Positions 28,171-36,115 of a stretch of DNA of 64,000 nucleotides are shown in pieces (the first letter of the stretch is position 1; the number at the start of each line of letters is the position of its first letter). The DNA is from Leucobacter chromiireducens subsp. chromiireducens (GTDB taxonomy: Bacteria > Actinomycetota > Actinomycetes > Actinomycetales > Microbacteriaceae). The position numbers were made by a program, and so were the translations under genes. The DNA lies in assembly GCF_016758255.1 (NCBI RefSeq), contig NZ_QYAD01000004.1:62001-126000 (forward strand). The letters run 5' to 3'. The notes below the pieces were generated by a model, which was not told the origin of the DNA, made no database searches, and saw only the letters and a list, made by a program, of their open reading frames with translations.

Positions 28171-28192
28171 ATATTAGAGACGGAGTCTCAAA
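28171..28192 (-). promoter_or_regulatory. fadA promoter with operator-like inverted repeat
   Basis: A TAATAT -10 box occupies 28176-28171 on the minus strand. Immediately upstream TTAGAGAC-GGA-GTCTCAAA (28174-28192, plus-strand reading) forms an inverted repeat with one mismatched pair, filling the -35/-10 spacer. The layout suits a TetR- or GntR-type repressor; the identity is unknown. Confidence 0.6.
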
Positions 28193-28252
28193 CTCAGAAG
28201 AGGCGGTGCGCGTTCCCTGATATTTCCCGAGAAATCGGGAGGAGGATTAGCG

Positions 28253-29434
28253 CTACTCTACAAAAACGGGAGCCAGAATTGGTGCGACAATTCCAACCTG
28301 CCAGGCCCGAGCCCCGAGCTCCGTGAGACGGAGTGCAATTCCTTCGGGGGAGCGGTCTGCGGGCGGGCGCCACACCAGTCGCCGCAGGTGATCCGGGGTG
28401 AGCAGGTTCTCGATTGGGATTCCCTGGCGCTCCGCCTCCGTCTCCACGACCGCGCGGGCTTCGGTGAGACGCTCAGCGGCTTCGGGATGCCGCTGCGCCC
28501 AGCCGCGGTGGTGGGGGATCGCATCGGGATCGCGCGGCTTCGCGCCGGGCAGATCCTCGGTCGTCTTGCCCGTGAGGATTGCCCGCCACCAACGATCGAT
28601 CTCGGTGCGACTTGCGCGGCCCTTGAAGTTGGGCAGGCGCGCGAGATCCCCCTTCGAGCGGGGGTTCGCGGCGGCTGCAGCGACGACCGAAGAGTCGGGA
28701 ATGAGTCGGCCGGGCGCGACGTCACGCTCGCGGGCAAGTGCATCACGCGCTTCCCAGAGTTCGCGGGCGAGCGCCAGGCTGCGCGGAGTGCGCAGGGCGT
28801 GGCCGCCGGACAGCTTGCGCCAGGGTTCGGGGTTCTTCGGCTTCGGCCGCTTGGTGCGGGCGGCCTCGAACTCCTGCGCGGCGTACTCCTCTTTGCCCTG
28901 GGCGGCGAGGTCGCGGGCCACGGCATCGCGCAGATCGGGCAGCAGCGCGACATCGAATGCGGCATAGTCGAGCCAGGACTCGGGCAGCGGTCGCTTCGAC
29001 CAGTCGGCCGCCGAGTGCGCCTTCTCCAGATGGATCCCGAGCAGCGACTCAACAATGGCGCCGAGCCCCACGCGCTCGTATCCCAGCAACCGAGCGGCAA
29101 GCTCGGTGTCGAAGAGGTGGTCCGGGTGCAGTCCCAGGTCAGCGAGGCAGGGGATGTCCTGGCTCGCGGCGTGCAGCACCCATTCCTCGCCGCGGATCGC
29201 GTCAGCGAGCGGCGCAAAATCGGTGATACCGGTGGGGTCAAAGAGATAGGGGCCAGCGTCCCGTCGGAACACCTGAACCAGGTACGCCTCCGAGCCGTAG
29301 GTAAAGCCCGATGCACGCTCGGCGTCCACGCCCACGGGGCCGGAGGCCGCCGCCAGCTCAGCCGCGGCGCGCGCAAGCCCCTCGTTGTCGGTGATCAGCG
29401 ACCAATTGGTCTCAAGTTCCGACTGTTCTACCAC
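28253..29434 (-). CDS. rnd: Ribonuclease D-type 3'-5' exonuclease with HRDC domain
   Basis: A 393-residue DEDD-family exoribonuclease that trims structured RNA 3' ends. The catalytic acidic residues lie in GVDAERASGF, HAASQDIPCLADLG and LDYAAFDVALLPDL; the Tyr-x3-Asp of the last makes it DEDDy type. An HRDC-like helical domain follows at about residues 205-290, with RTPRSLALARELWEARDALA. It lies three bases downstream of the DUF3000 gene on the same strand, an arrangement common in Microbacteriaceae, and the two probably form one transcript. Confidence 0.95.
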   Translation of the reverse strand: MVEQSELETNWSLITDNEGLARAAAELAAASGPVGVDAERASGFTYGSEAYLVQVFRRDAGPYLFDPTGITDFAPLADAIRGEEWVLHAASQDIPCLADLGLHPDHLFDTELAARLLGYERVGLGAIVESLLGIHLEKAHSAADWSKRPLPESWLDYAAFDVALLPDLRDAVARDLAAQGKEEYAAQEFEAARTKRPKPKNPEPWRKLSGGHALRTPRSLALARELWEARDALARERDVAPGRLIPDSSVVAAAAANPRSKGDLARLPNFKGRASRTEIDRWWRAILTGKTTEDLPGAKPRDPDAIPHHRGWAQRHPEAAERLTEARAVVETEAERQGIPIENLLTPDHLRRLVWRPPADRSPEGIALRLTELGARAWQVGIVAPILAPVFVE

Positions 29435-29437
29435 GCT

Positions 29438-30073
29438 CTACTCGGCTCCCTCGGGTGTCGGGCGCGCCCGTCGCGCCGCGATCGAGTCGACCCCTTCCGC
29501 GTGGGGGAGACCGGCGAGCAGGCAGAGCAGCTCCGACCAAGCCTCCGCGTGAGCGGTGAAATCGGCTCCGAGCGGCGTCCATGAGGCGCGCAGCTCGATC
29601 TGAGCGGCATCGCCCCTCGACTCCAGCGTACCGAACCCGGTTGAGAGCGTCTTCGTGGCGGTGCCGGAGAGCGCCGTGTACTCCGCCTCGCGGGAGTCGA
29701 GCGCGTCGACGAGCCATGACCAAGCGACATCGGAGATGAACGGATCCACACCGATCTCCACCTCGAGCGGCGCCTGCGCGAAACACACAATACGGAACGG
29801 GCTGCCCCACTCGGCAGCCGACTCGGGATCGTGCATTAACACGATGCGCCCGGCGCCATAGGCGGACTCGAGCGCTGCCGCGCGGTCTGCCGCGCGATCA
29901 GTGTCCCGGCGCGGGCCCCGCACGATGCCGGCGGCCAGCGCGATCGAACGCGGTGCGATCCGCTCGGGTGCGGGGATCTCCTGAGACACGAGTTCGCTAC
30001 GCAACCGCGCGTTTCGGAGCTGCGCTGCTGCGACGTCGAACTCGATCGAGGACCCGCCGATCATTGCCATCAC
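29438..30073 (-). CDS. DUF3000 family protein
   Basis: A 211-residue actinobacterial protein of unknown function. Family landmarks are RSIALAAGIV near residue 45, RIVLMHDPESAAEWGSPFRI in the middle, and DVAWSWLVDALDSREAEY. No signal peptide or membrane helix is seen. The GTG at 30073 lies exactly seven bases after a TAGTGT box, so the mRNA is probably leaderless; the ATG one codon later is an alternative. Followed by rnd with a three-base gap. Confidence 0.93.
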   Translation of the reverse strand: MMAMIGGSSIEFDVAAAQLRNARLRSELVSQEIPAPERIAPRSIALAAGIVRGPRRDTDRAADRAAALESAYGAGRIVLMHDPESAAEWGSPFRIVCFAQAPLEVEIGVDPFISDVAWSWLVDALDSREAEYTALSGTATKTLSTGFGTLESRGDAAQIELRASWTPLGADFTAHAEAWSELLCLLAGLPHAEGVDSIAARRARPTPEGAE

Positions 30074-30080
30074 ACTCGTG

Positions 30081-30086
30081 ACACTA
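30081..30086 (-). promoter_or_regulatory. -10 box of the leaderless DUF3000-rnd promoter
   Basis: TAGTGT read on the minus strand is followed by seven bases and the GTG at 30073. There is no ribosome binding site. Confidence 0.55.
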
Positions 30087-30154
30087 GAGTTTCCTGTGAA
30101 CCAACTCGCGGAGCCACGCCGGGTTCCGCCGGATCACCGAGGTGAGGACGGACG

Positions 30155-31372
30155 ATGCAGAACTGGCAGAGCAAACTCGGGCGCGCACTCGGAGTGGGCG
30201 TGGGCGTTGCGGCAGCGGGCGCCGCAGTCATCGGTGTGGGCGGAGCCACTCTCGCCAGAATTCTCGTCACTCCCGAGCGATCGCCGGGTGAGCCCGTGAC
30301 TGTGACGCGCATTGACCGCGAGGGCGAGCGCCTCATCGTGCAGCTCCGCGGTGACCACGCTGCGCTGCCGGGCCAGTACTCCCTCCTGTTCTCCGGGGGA
30401 GCGGGCCACGCGCGCCTGGGCCCGGTGATCGCGCGCTCCGGCACCGAGGCACGCCGCGAGCTGGTCGGGATCCCGAGCGGGTCGCTCGAGCCCGGCACAA
30501 CCGGCCGGATCACCGGCTGGTGGTTCACGGAGCCGGAGGAAACCGGGTTCCGGACCGAGCGCATCACGTACGAGACCGAGCTCGGCACGGCTGATGCCTG
30601 GATCATCCACCCGGATCGTGTGCGGCGGGGGAGCCGGGGCCGCTGGGCGGTGCATGTGCATGGCCGCGGCGCGTTGCCCGCTGAGACGCTGCGCGGCGTC
30701 GCGCCGCTTGCACGTGCTGGTATCACGAGCCTCGTAATCTCGTACCGCAATGATCCCGGCGCACCCGCGGGAGAGCACGGCCGCTACGGGATTGGGATCG
30801 CGGAGAGCCGCGACGTCGACGCGGCGATCGCGGAAGCCGTGCGGCGGGGCGCGGAGCGAGTGACCCTCGTCGGCTGGTCCATGGGCGGCACCGCGGTGCT
30901 GCGCTCGGCGACGGCCGGACCGTGCGCTGCCGCCGTTGACGGCATCGTGCTTGACTCACCGGCTGTTGATTGGCCAGCTCTGCTGCGCCACCAGGCGAGC
31001 CGCATCCCCGTTCCGCAGGGGCTCGCCGACGTCGGCATCTCGCTGCTTGAACGCGGCGTAGTGCGCGGCGGCGAAGCCGCGGGAATCGATTTCGAGAGCA
31101 TTCAACCTGAGACGGTAGCCGCCGCTCTCACCGTGCCCGTGCTCGTGCACGCAAGCCGCGGCGACACCTTCGTGCCGAGCGCCGGCGCCGAACGGCTCGC
31201 CGCCGCGCGCCCGGACCTCGTGCAGCTGCACCTCAGCCGTGATGGCGAGCATGTCAAGATCTGGAATACCGATCCCATCGGGTGGGAAAAGCAGACGGAG
31301 AGCTTCGTGCGGGCGCTCCCGAAACCAGGATGGCGCGGTGAACTGCCCGACTCCGTATGGGGCGTGTCATAG
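30155..31372 (+). CDS. Alpha/beta hydrolase with N-terminal membrane anchor
   Basis: A 405-residue protein. Residues 10-37 form a hydrophobic Gly/Ala/Val-rich segment, a signal anchor or lipid-free export signal. The middle is a beta-rich domain of about 100 residues. The C-terminal hydrolase fold has the nucleophile elbow GWSMGG, the oxyanion-side segment WAVHVHGRGALP, an acidic HASRGDTFVP and a late histidine in RDGEHVK. The substrate is unknown; it could be an esterase or peptidase. GAGGTGAGGACGG precedes the ATG. The zapE gene follows 16 bases later but has its own promoter. Confidence 0.88.
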   Translation: MQNWQSKLGRALGVGVGVAAAGAAVIGVGGATLARILVTPERSPGEPVTVTRIDREGERLIVQLRGDHAALPGQYSLLFSGGAGHARLGPVIARSGTEARRELVGIPSGSLEPGTTGRITGWWFTEPEETGFRTERITYETELGTADAWIIHPDRVRRGSRGRWAVHVHGRGALPAETLRGVAPLARAGITSLVISYRNDPGAPAGEHGRYGIGIAESRDVDAAIAEAVRRGAERVTLVGWSMGGTAVLRSATAGPCAAAVDGIVLDSPAVDWPALLRHQASRIPVPQGLADVGISLLERGVVRGGEAAGIDFESIQPETVAAALTVPVLVHASRGDTFVPSAGAERLAAARPDLVQLHLSRDGEHVKIWNTDPIGWEKQTESFVRALPKPGWRGELPDSVWGVS

Positions 31373-31375
31373 GGC

Positions 31376-31381
31376 TAGACT
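31376..31381 (+). promoter_or_regulatory. -10 box of the leaderless zapE promoter
   Basis: TAGACT is followed by seven bases and the ATG at 31389. No ribosome binding site precedes the ATG. Confidence 0.6.
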
Positions 31382-31388
31382 GACTCCG

Positions 31389-32456
31389 ATGTCCTCTGAC
31401 AAGCAGCACAGCGCCGCCCGCCTGGTAGACCGGCGCCCGAGCGTTTCCGGAACCGAACTCGTCGCGACTCTCGTTCCGCCACCCCAGTTCGATCATGCCT
31501 CGTTCGAGTCGTACCGACCCGATCCCGACTACCCGTCGCAGGCAGAGGCACGCGACATCCTCAGCTCGTTTGCAGGCCCCGCGAAGGCCGCACCGCGCAA
31601 CGGCGGCGGCGGGTTCTTCGGCTTCGGCCGGAAGAAGCCCGCGGAAGCACCGGCGCCCACGAAGCCGGGCGTGTACCTCGACGGTGGCTTTGGCGTCGGC
31701 AAGACGCACCTGCTCGCCGCGACCTGGCACGCGACGGCGGGCCGGAAGTACTTCGGCACATTCATCGAGTACACGGCGCTCGTTGGCGCGCTCGGGTACT
31801 CGGGCGCCGTGGGAGTGCTCCAGGGCGCGAAGCTCATCTGTATCGACGAGTTTGAGCTCGATGATCCGGGGGACACCATGCTCATGACCCGACTCATCGG
31901 CGATCTCACCTCGACCGGATCAAAGATCGTTGCAACGTCGAACACGCCGCCGAATGCGCTCGGCGAAGGCCGCTTCGCCGCGTCCGACTTCATGCGCGAA
32001 ATCCAGGCGATGTCGGATCGTTTCCGCACGATTCGCATCGACGGCGTCGACTACCGCCAGCGCGACATCGAGGGCGATGCACGGGTGCTCTCGGACGATG
32101 CGTACCGCTTCGCTCTCGCGGATGTTGCTGCCGCGGGTGATCGCATGACCGACGATGACTTCTCGGAGCTGATCGCCCATCTCGCGACCGTGCACCCCTC
32201 GGCGTACTCAGGGCTGCTCGGGGGAGTCCAGTGCATCGGCCTGCGCGACGTGCAGGAGCTCACCGATCAGTCGGCTGCGCTCCGCTTCGTCGCCTTCATC
32301 GACCGGGTGTACGACGCACAGATTCCGCTCCGTGCGACCGGCGTTCCGCTGACCTCTATCTTCGGCGGTGGCATGATCGACGGCGGGTACCGGAAGAAGT
32401 ACCTCCGCTGCATCTCGCGTCTCAACGCGCTCACCGCAAGCGAGACCGCAGCGTGA
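31389..32456 (+). CDS. zapE: Cell division protein ZapE (AFG1-like ATPase)
   Basis: A 355-residue P-loop ATPase. In E. coli ZapE associates with the Z-ring, and the eukaryotic relative Afg1 acts in mitochondrial protein quality control. Walker A is YLDGGFGVGKTHLL, Walker B is LICIDEFELDD, sensor 1 is KIVATSNTPPNAL, and the sensor-2-side region has MREIQAMSDRFRTIRIDG. The Walker A is preceded by a Gly-rich insertion (NGGGGFFGFGRKK). It probably has a leaderless start. The stop overlaps the MazF-like gene start by four bases. Confidence 0.94.
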   Translation: MSSDKQHSAARLVDRRPSVSGTELVATLVPPPQFDHASFESYRPDPDYPSQAEARDILSSFAGPAKAAPRNGGGGFFGFGRKKPAEAPAPTKPGVYLDGGFGVGKTHLLAATWHATAGRKYFGTFIEYTALVGALGYSGAVGVLQGAKLICIDEFELDDPGDTMLMTRLIGDLTSTGSKIVATSNTPPNALGEGRFAASDFMREIQAMSDRFRTIRIDGVDYRQRDIEGDARVLSDDAYRFALADVAAAGDRMTDDDFSELIAHLATVHPSAYSGLLGGVQCIGLRDVQELTDQSAALRFVAFIDRVYDAQIPLRATGVPLTSIFGGGMIDGGYRKKYLRCISRLNALTASETAA

Positions 32457-33070
32457 GCGGGTCTTCCGGGGGCTGGGCGGAATTCTTCCGCTCGTTCATC
32501 AACGCGTTCCTGCAGGCGACCCGCAAGTCGTCGAACGCTGGCGCCGCGAAGCAGCCCGCCCCACGGAAGACCACGCAACAGCCGCGGCCCCAACAACCGA
32601 AGCAGCAGCGCACGGCTGAGCAACGCACGTCCGACCGACCGCAGGAGTACGAGGCGAGCCCCGGCCAGTTCGGCGCGGGCGCGACGCGCGACCTACGCCC
32701 GGAGGAACTCGCGGGCATCTCGCCGAGCTACTCGCCGGAAGTCGACGGCGATCCGGATCCGGGCGAGATCGTATGGACCTGGGTGCCCTACGTGGAGAAC
32801 GACGGGCGCGGAAAAGACCGGCCGGTGCTGATCATCGCACGCCTCGACGAGAACGCAACGGTCGGTTGCTACCTCAGCACCAAGCAGCACCGCGGTTTCG
32901 TCTCGATCGGATCCGGGCCGTGGGACAGCCAGGGACGCGAGAGTTTCATCTCACCCGAGCGGTTCCTCCGCGTCACCCACGACGGTATGCGCCGTGAAGG
33001 AACCGTGCTATCGCGCGAGCGCTTCGAACCTGCCGTGCGCGCGGTGCTGCGCGAGCGCCGCGGCGAGTAG
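32453..33070 (+). CDS. PemK/MazF-like domain protein with long N-terminal extension
   Basis: A 205-residue protein coupled to zapE by a GTGA overlap. Residues 1 to about 75 are polar and Gln/Pro/Lys-rich. The C-terminal 110 residues resemble the MazF/PemK SH3-like fold: PGEIVWTWVPY, then KDRPVLIIARL, GCYLSTKQHRG and the closing SFISPERFLRV. MazF toxins are mRNA interferases, but no antitoxin gene adjoins, so a non-toxin role is possible. The catalytic Arg and Thr/Ser of MazF are only partly recognisable. Family confidence is moderate to high; activity is uncertain. Confidence 0.82.
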   Translation: MSGSSGGWAEFFRSFINAFLQATRKSSNAGAAKQPAPRKTTQQPRPQQPKQQRTAEQRTSDRPQEYEASPGQFGAGATRDLRPEELAGISPSYSPEVDGDPDPGEIVWTWVPYVENDGRGKDRPVLIIARLDENATVGCYLSTKQHRGFVSIGSGPWDSQGRESFISPERFLRVTHDGMRREGTVLSRERFEPAVRAVLRERRGE

Positions 33071-33104
33071 CCACGGCAAGTAGCCCGGGCACCCTGCGAT
33101 CCGT

Positions 33105-33470
33105 TCAGTGGATTGTGCAGAATGGGTGGCCCACCGGATCGAGATACACCCGGAACGTGGGCTGCGCATCCACCAGACGCGCGCCGATCTCGAGGAGTCG
33201 CCGCTGGGCGAGATCCAAATCTCCCACCGCGATGTCGAGGTGGAGCTGCTGCGCCCCGTCGTCTCCGGGCCACACCGGAGCAACGTAGCCCGGCGCGCGC
33301 TGGAAGCCGATCCGCAGCCCACCGCCGGGGAGAATGAGATCGACCCAGTCATCATCGTCCGGTTCCAAGACGCCGCCGAATACCCCCTGGTAGAACGTGG
33401 CGAGTGCGGCCGGATCAGGACAGTCGAAGACGACGCTTGACAGGGTTCCGATGGGTACGGTCATGGACAT
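33105..33470 (-). CDS. VOC family protein (glyoxalase/bleomycin-resistance-like)
   Basis: A 121-residue vicinal-oxygen-chelate domain protein. The first beta-alpha-beta module starts LSSVVFDCPDPAALATFYQ and the second QLHLDIAVGDLDLAQRRLLE, ending VYLDPVGHPFCTIH. Potential metal ligands are the His in QLHLDI and the late His or Asp. The substrate is unknown. The ATG at 33470 follows GGAGG at five bases; another ATG lies two codons in. Monocistronic, convergent with the MazF-like gene. Confidence 0.88.
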   Translation of the reverse strand: MSMTVPIGTLSSVVFDCPDPAALATFYQGVFGGVLEPDDDDWVDLILPGGGLRIGFQRAPGYVAPVWPGDDGAQQLHLDIAVGDLDLAQRRLLEIGARLVDAQPTFRVYLDPVGHPFCTIH

Positions 33471-33694
33471 ACAGGCCTCCTCATCCGGGGGTGCGAGTGG
33501 CCCCGCACCACGGGGTACTCCGCTCAGTCTTGCCCGAAACGCCTCCCAGGTCACGCTTTTCTTTCCTGGCGGATGCTCCGCGGGTGGACGGAGAACAAAA
33601 ATCTAGTTCAGGGCTTTCCGAGCGACGTCAAAAGCGGCATACTGGCAACAGCAAGCCGAATCCTCGGCGGCACGTCGACTCCGAAGGATAGATG

Positions 33695-33931
33695 ATGAGT
33701 ATCGAAGAACTGGGTAAGAAGGCGACTGAGGTCGCTGGCAAGGTGGGGGAGTTCGCGAAGGAGAACGCGGAGAAGGTCGGTGAGGCGCTGAAGAGCGACC
33801 AGGCCGAGTCGATCAGCGACAAGATCCTCGACGGCGCCGCAGATCTCGCAAACAAGGTGACGGGCGGCAGCCACGCCGACAAGATCCAGGAAGTGCGCGA
33901 CAACATCGACGGCAAGCTCGGCAACGAGTAG
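33695..33931 (+). CDS. Rv0909/MT0933-like small helical protein (annotated as antitoxin)
   Basis: A 78-residue Lys/Glu-rich amphipathic protein with one long heptad-like helix, GKKATEVAGKVGEFAKENAEK, and a second, ADKIQEVRDNIDGK. It resembles the MT0933-like antitoxin family of mycobacteria, but no toxin gene adjoins. The MazF-like gene is 620 bases upstream and separated by a gene on the other strand. Either the ATG at 33692 or the one at 33695 may start; AAGGA fits the second better. A strong terminator follows, so it is a single-gene unit. Confidence 0.75.
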   Translation: MSIEELGKKATEVAGKVGEFAKENAEKVGEALKSDQAESISDKILDGAADLANKVTGGSHADKIQEVRDNIDGKLGNE

Positions 33932-33950
33932 GTCGCACGATCTCAGTCCC

Positions 33951-33984
33951 GAGGCCCGACCCCGCGTGTGCGGGGTCGGGCCTC
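33951..33984 (+). terminator. Terminator after the Rv0909-like gene
   Basis: A perfect 15-bp stem (33951-33965 with 33970-33984) and a four-base loop, followed by a T-rich tail ending in TTTT. Confidence 0.92.
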
Positions 33985-34018
33985 GGTCTGTTTTGCGAGT
34001 CGCGGGGGAGCAGTGGCG

Positions 34019-34765
34019 CTATCCCACCGCGACACCAAACATCAGTCCGATCAGATAGGTGGCGGCCATCGTAGCCGAGCCCATGATCACGTTCCGGCGA
34101 ATGGCGGGGCGCCTCGGGGCCTCGCCCAGCGCCGCGCTGATCCAGCCGGTCGCCACCAGGCCCACGATCACCGAGGCGACGGTCACCCAGATCGCGGGAT
34201 CACCAAGCGGCAAGAGAATGACCACGAGCGGGATCAACGCGCCAGCGAAGAACGCGATGAACGACGAGAGCGCCGCGTGCCAGGGGTTCGTCAGCTCGTC
34301 GGGCCGAATTCCCAACTCAATATCCGCGTGCGCTGCGAGCGCGTCGTGCGCCGTGAGCTCCTCGGCGACCTGCTGCGCAACCGCAGGGGAGAGGCCCTTC
34401 TGGCGATACAGATCCGCCAGCTCGGCGAGCTCAGCGTCCGGCATCTCCTCAAGCTCCCGACGCTCCAGTTCGAGCAACGCGCGCTCGGTGTCACGCTGGG
34501 TGCTTACGGAGACGTACTCACCGCCGGCCATAGAGAAGGCGCCTGCAACCAGCGCCGCAAGGCCGGCGCTTGCGATCGCCACGGTGTTGCCCGGCGTCGC
34601 TGCGGCCACGCCGATCACCACGCCCGCCACGGACACGATGCCGTCGTTCGCACCAAGCACGCCCGCGCGGAGCCAGTTGAGCTTTGCGCCCACGCGTCCG
34701 GAAGCGCGATCAGCCTCGTGAACAGCACCAGCCACGGGGATTGTTGCTGCCGTGCTCTGCGTCAT
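34019..34765 (-). CDS. VIT1/CCC1-type iron/manganese transporter
   Basis: A 248-residue membrane protein of the VIT family, which moves Fe2+ or Mn2+ out of the cytosol. The N-terminal helix has LNWLRAGVLGANDGIVSVAG, the classic VIT signature, followed by AGAFSMAGGEYVSVSTQRDTE. The middle soluble segment is Glu-rich with ELERRELEEMPDAELAEL, the likely metal-binding helices. Three more helices follow. The ATG at 34765 has AAGGAG seven bases upstream. Two DtxR/IdeR-like iron boxes sit just upstream of the promoter, so expression is probably iron-controlled. Confidence 0.94.
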   Translation of the reverse strand: MTQSTAATIPVAGAVHEADRASGRVGAKLNWLRAGVLGANDGIVSVAGVVIGVAAATPGNTVAIASAGLAALVAGAFSMAGGEYVSVSTQRDTERALLELERRELEEMPDAELAELADLYRQKGLSPAVAQQVAEELTAHDALAAHADIELGIRPDELTNPWHAALSSFIAFFAGALIPLVVILLPLGDPAIWVTVASVIVGLVATGWISAALGEAPRRPAIRRNVIMGSATMAATYLIGLMFGVAVG

Positions 34766-34806
34766 CTGTAAACTCCTTCGCTGCGCCGGGTGGCTTCGTT
34801 GACACC

Positions 34807-34836
34807 AGTATGCACCCGCTTGCACACTTGCGCAAG
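34807..34836 (-). promoter_or_regulatory. Probable promoter of the VIT transporter gene
   Basis: Reading the minus strand, CTTGCG (34836-34831) and CATACT (34812-34807) are 18 bases apart, giving a leader of about 35 bases. The -35 is weak, as expected for an activated promoter. Confidence 0.4.
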
Positions 34837-34855
34837 CAAGGTGAGGCTGCACTAA
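34837..34855. promoter_or_regulatory. DtxR/IdeR-like iron box 1
   Basis: CAAGGTGAGGCTGCACTAA matches 13 of 19 positions of the DtxR consensus half-sites around AGGCT, and abuts the proposed -35 of the VIT gene promoter. Confidence 0.55.
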
Positions 34856-34874
34856 ACCCCAGTTCAACCGCAAC

Positions 34875-34893
34875 TTTGGCAAGGCTCACCTTG
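34875..34893. promoter_or_regulatory. DtxR/IdeR-like iron box 2
   Basis: TTTGGCAAGGCTCACCTTG also matches 13 of 19 consensus positions. Its centre is 38 bases from box 1, so both lie upstream of the promoter, as at IdeR-activated iron-storage genes. Confidence 0.6.
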
Positions 34894-35302
34894 CATAGTC
34901 GACGTCCACAAGGAGGCGGGCGGGGAGGCCCCACAGGTTACTGAATCCGCTTGAGCTGACATAATATAGATTATCAACGAAGTAGTGTGCGGGCGTGGGT
35001 GCGGGCTCGCATGGTCTACTGCGCACCGACGGTCCGGCTGCACTCAGGCGGCTCAGCTGCGCTCAGGCGACTCAGCTGCGCTCAGGCAGACACCGACCCC
35101 CACGAAGCCGCCAGCGCCAGGTGACCGCACATGTGCCGGTGCCGGTTCCGGTGTCACCTAACGCCGCACCCCCGCGCTCCGTGACCCACCACAGCACAAG
35201 CTGACATAACGTGACGGAGCGCTCATCGCGCCTCGTTGCCTGGGTGCTCGCAGCTCGTGCTGACGGTCGACCCTGGCGCCGTTGGCTCTGGCGGTGCCCG
35301 GC
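34894..35302. other. Gene-poor intergenic region with AT-rich patch and tandem repeat
   Basis: About 410 bases without a convincing gene. It holds an AT-rich inverted repeat, ATAAT-ATAG-ATTAT, at 34961-34974, and an 11-bp direct repeat AGCTGACATAA at 34954-34964 and 35199-35209. It also contains a 19-bp tandem repeat. A 69-codon reading frame at 34995-35204 has no recognisable homology and a repeat-driven composition. Confidence 0.6.
35043..35088. repeat. 19-bp tandem repeat, about 2.4 copies
   Basis: CTCAGGCGGCTCAGCTGCG at 35043-35061 is repeated with one change at 35062-35080 and partly at 35081-35088. The unit itself holds a doubled CTCAG. Confidence 0.9.
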
Positions 35303-36115
35303 TTAGTCTTGTCCGGCGCTCAGCCGCAGAAGCGAACGTGCAGCGATTGCACCGGCCGCCACCGCACCGAACTCTCCGGCACTGAGCATGAGGTCAGCGC
35401 TGGACTGCACGCCGGCGAGAGCGGCAAGCACGAGCGCAGCGCCCGCCACAATCCAACCGACGAGCGCGAGCCCCACGGATACCGTGCGCCCTGCAGCCAT
35501 GCGCCCCCGAGTGTGCGCGGGGCGAATGAGCCCAGCGAGTGCGAACACACAGCACACGAGCGCAACCCCGCCAAACACGTCGCTCGGGCGGTGCCAGCCG
35601 TACGCGAGCAGCTGCCAGCCGACCGCCCCGAGCAACGCCGCGCCGGCGAGCGCTACGAGCGATCGAATCCGTGCGGGTACAGCCCAGATGAGCGCGCCCA
35701 CGACTGCGGTGAACACGGTCATGTGGCCGCTCGGAAAAGTGTTCGGCGCGTCGAGCTCGAAGAGCTGTGGCCGCGTGAGCAGTTGCAGTTTCAAGAGCTG
35801 CGAGGCGATCACCGCGAGAGCCGGCACGAGCGTGACGACGAACGCGCGTTTCACTCCGTGCGCCCACAGTGCGAGCAGCCCGATCGCCACGAGCGTGAGC
35901 GCGACCGTGGGAATCGACACAAGATTCAGCGGCGGCGGCGGATTCGTGGTGAACTCCGCCGCGTCGAGCACACTGTTCTCCGCGCGCTGACCGAGCGCAT
36001 TGCGCACGCCGAGCACGTACGAGCCGATGCCCACCGCGAGCCAGAACAGTGTGGCCCACAGCGCGCGGCTGCGCCCGCCCGCGACGATCCCGGGGCCGGA
36101 GGCTGCCACCGTCAC
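35303..36115 (-). CDS. PAP2 superfamily membrane phosphatase
   Basis: A 270-residue integral membrane phosphatidic-acid-phosphatase-like protein with about six helices. The three catalytic motifs appear in order: KLQLLTRP, PSGH in TFPSGHMTVFTAV, and GWHRPSDVFGG. The substrate may be undecaprenyl diphosphate or another lipid phosphate. The GTG at 36115 overlaps the TrmH stop by four bases. It is the last gene of a three-gene operon with the TrmH methyltransferase and an alpha/beta hydrolase. Confidence 0.9.
   Translation of the reverse strand: MTVAASGPGIVAGGRSRALWATLFWLAVGIGSYVLGVRNALGQRAENSVLDAAEFTTNPPPPLNLVSIPTVALTLVAIGLLALWAHGVKRAFVVTLVPALAVIASQLLKLQLLTRPQLFELDAPNTFPSGHMTVFTAVVGALIWAVPARIRSLVALAGAALLGAVGWQLLAYGWHRPSDVFGGVALVCCVFALAGLIRPAHTRGRMAAGRTVSVGLALVGWIVAGAALVLAALAGVQSSADLMLSAGEFGAVAAGAIAARSLLRLSAGQD

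Noticed and set aside
34995-35204. A 69-codon frame in the 34.9-35.3 kb gap
   Set aside because: It is driven by the CTCAG tandem repeat, lacks a ribosome binding site and resembles no protein family.
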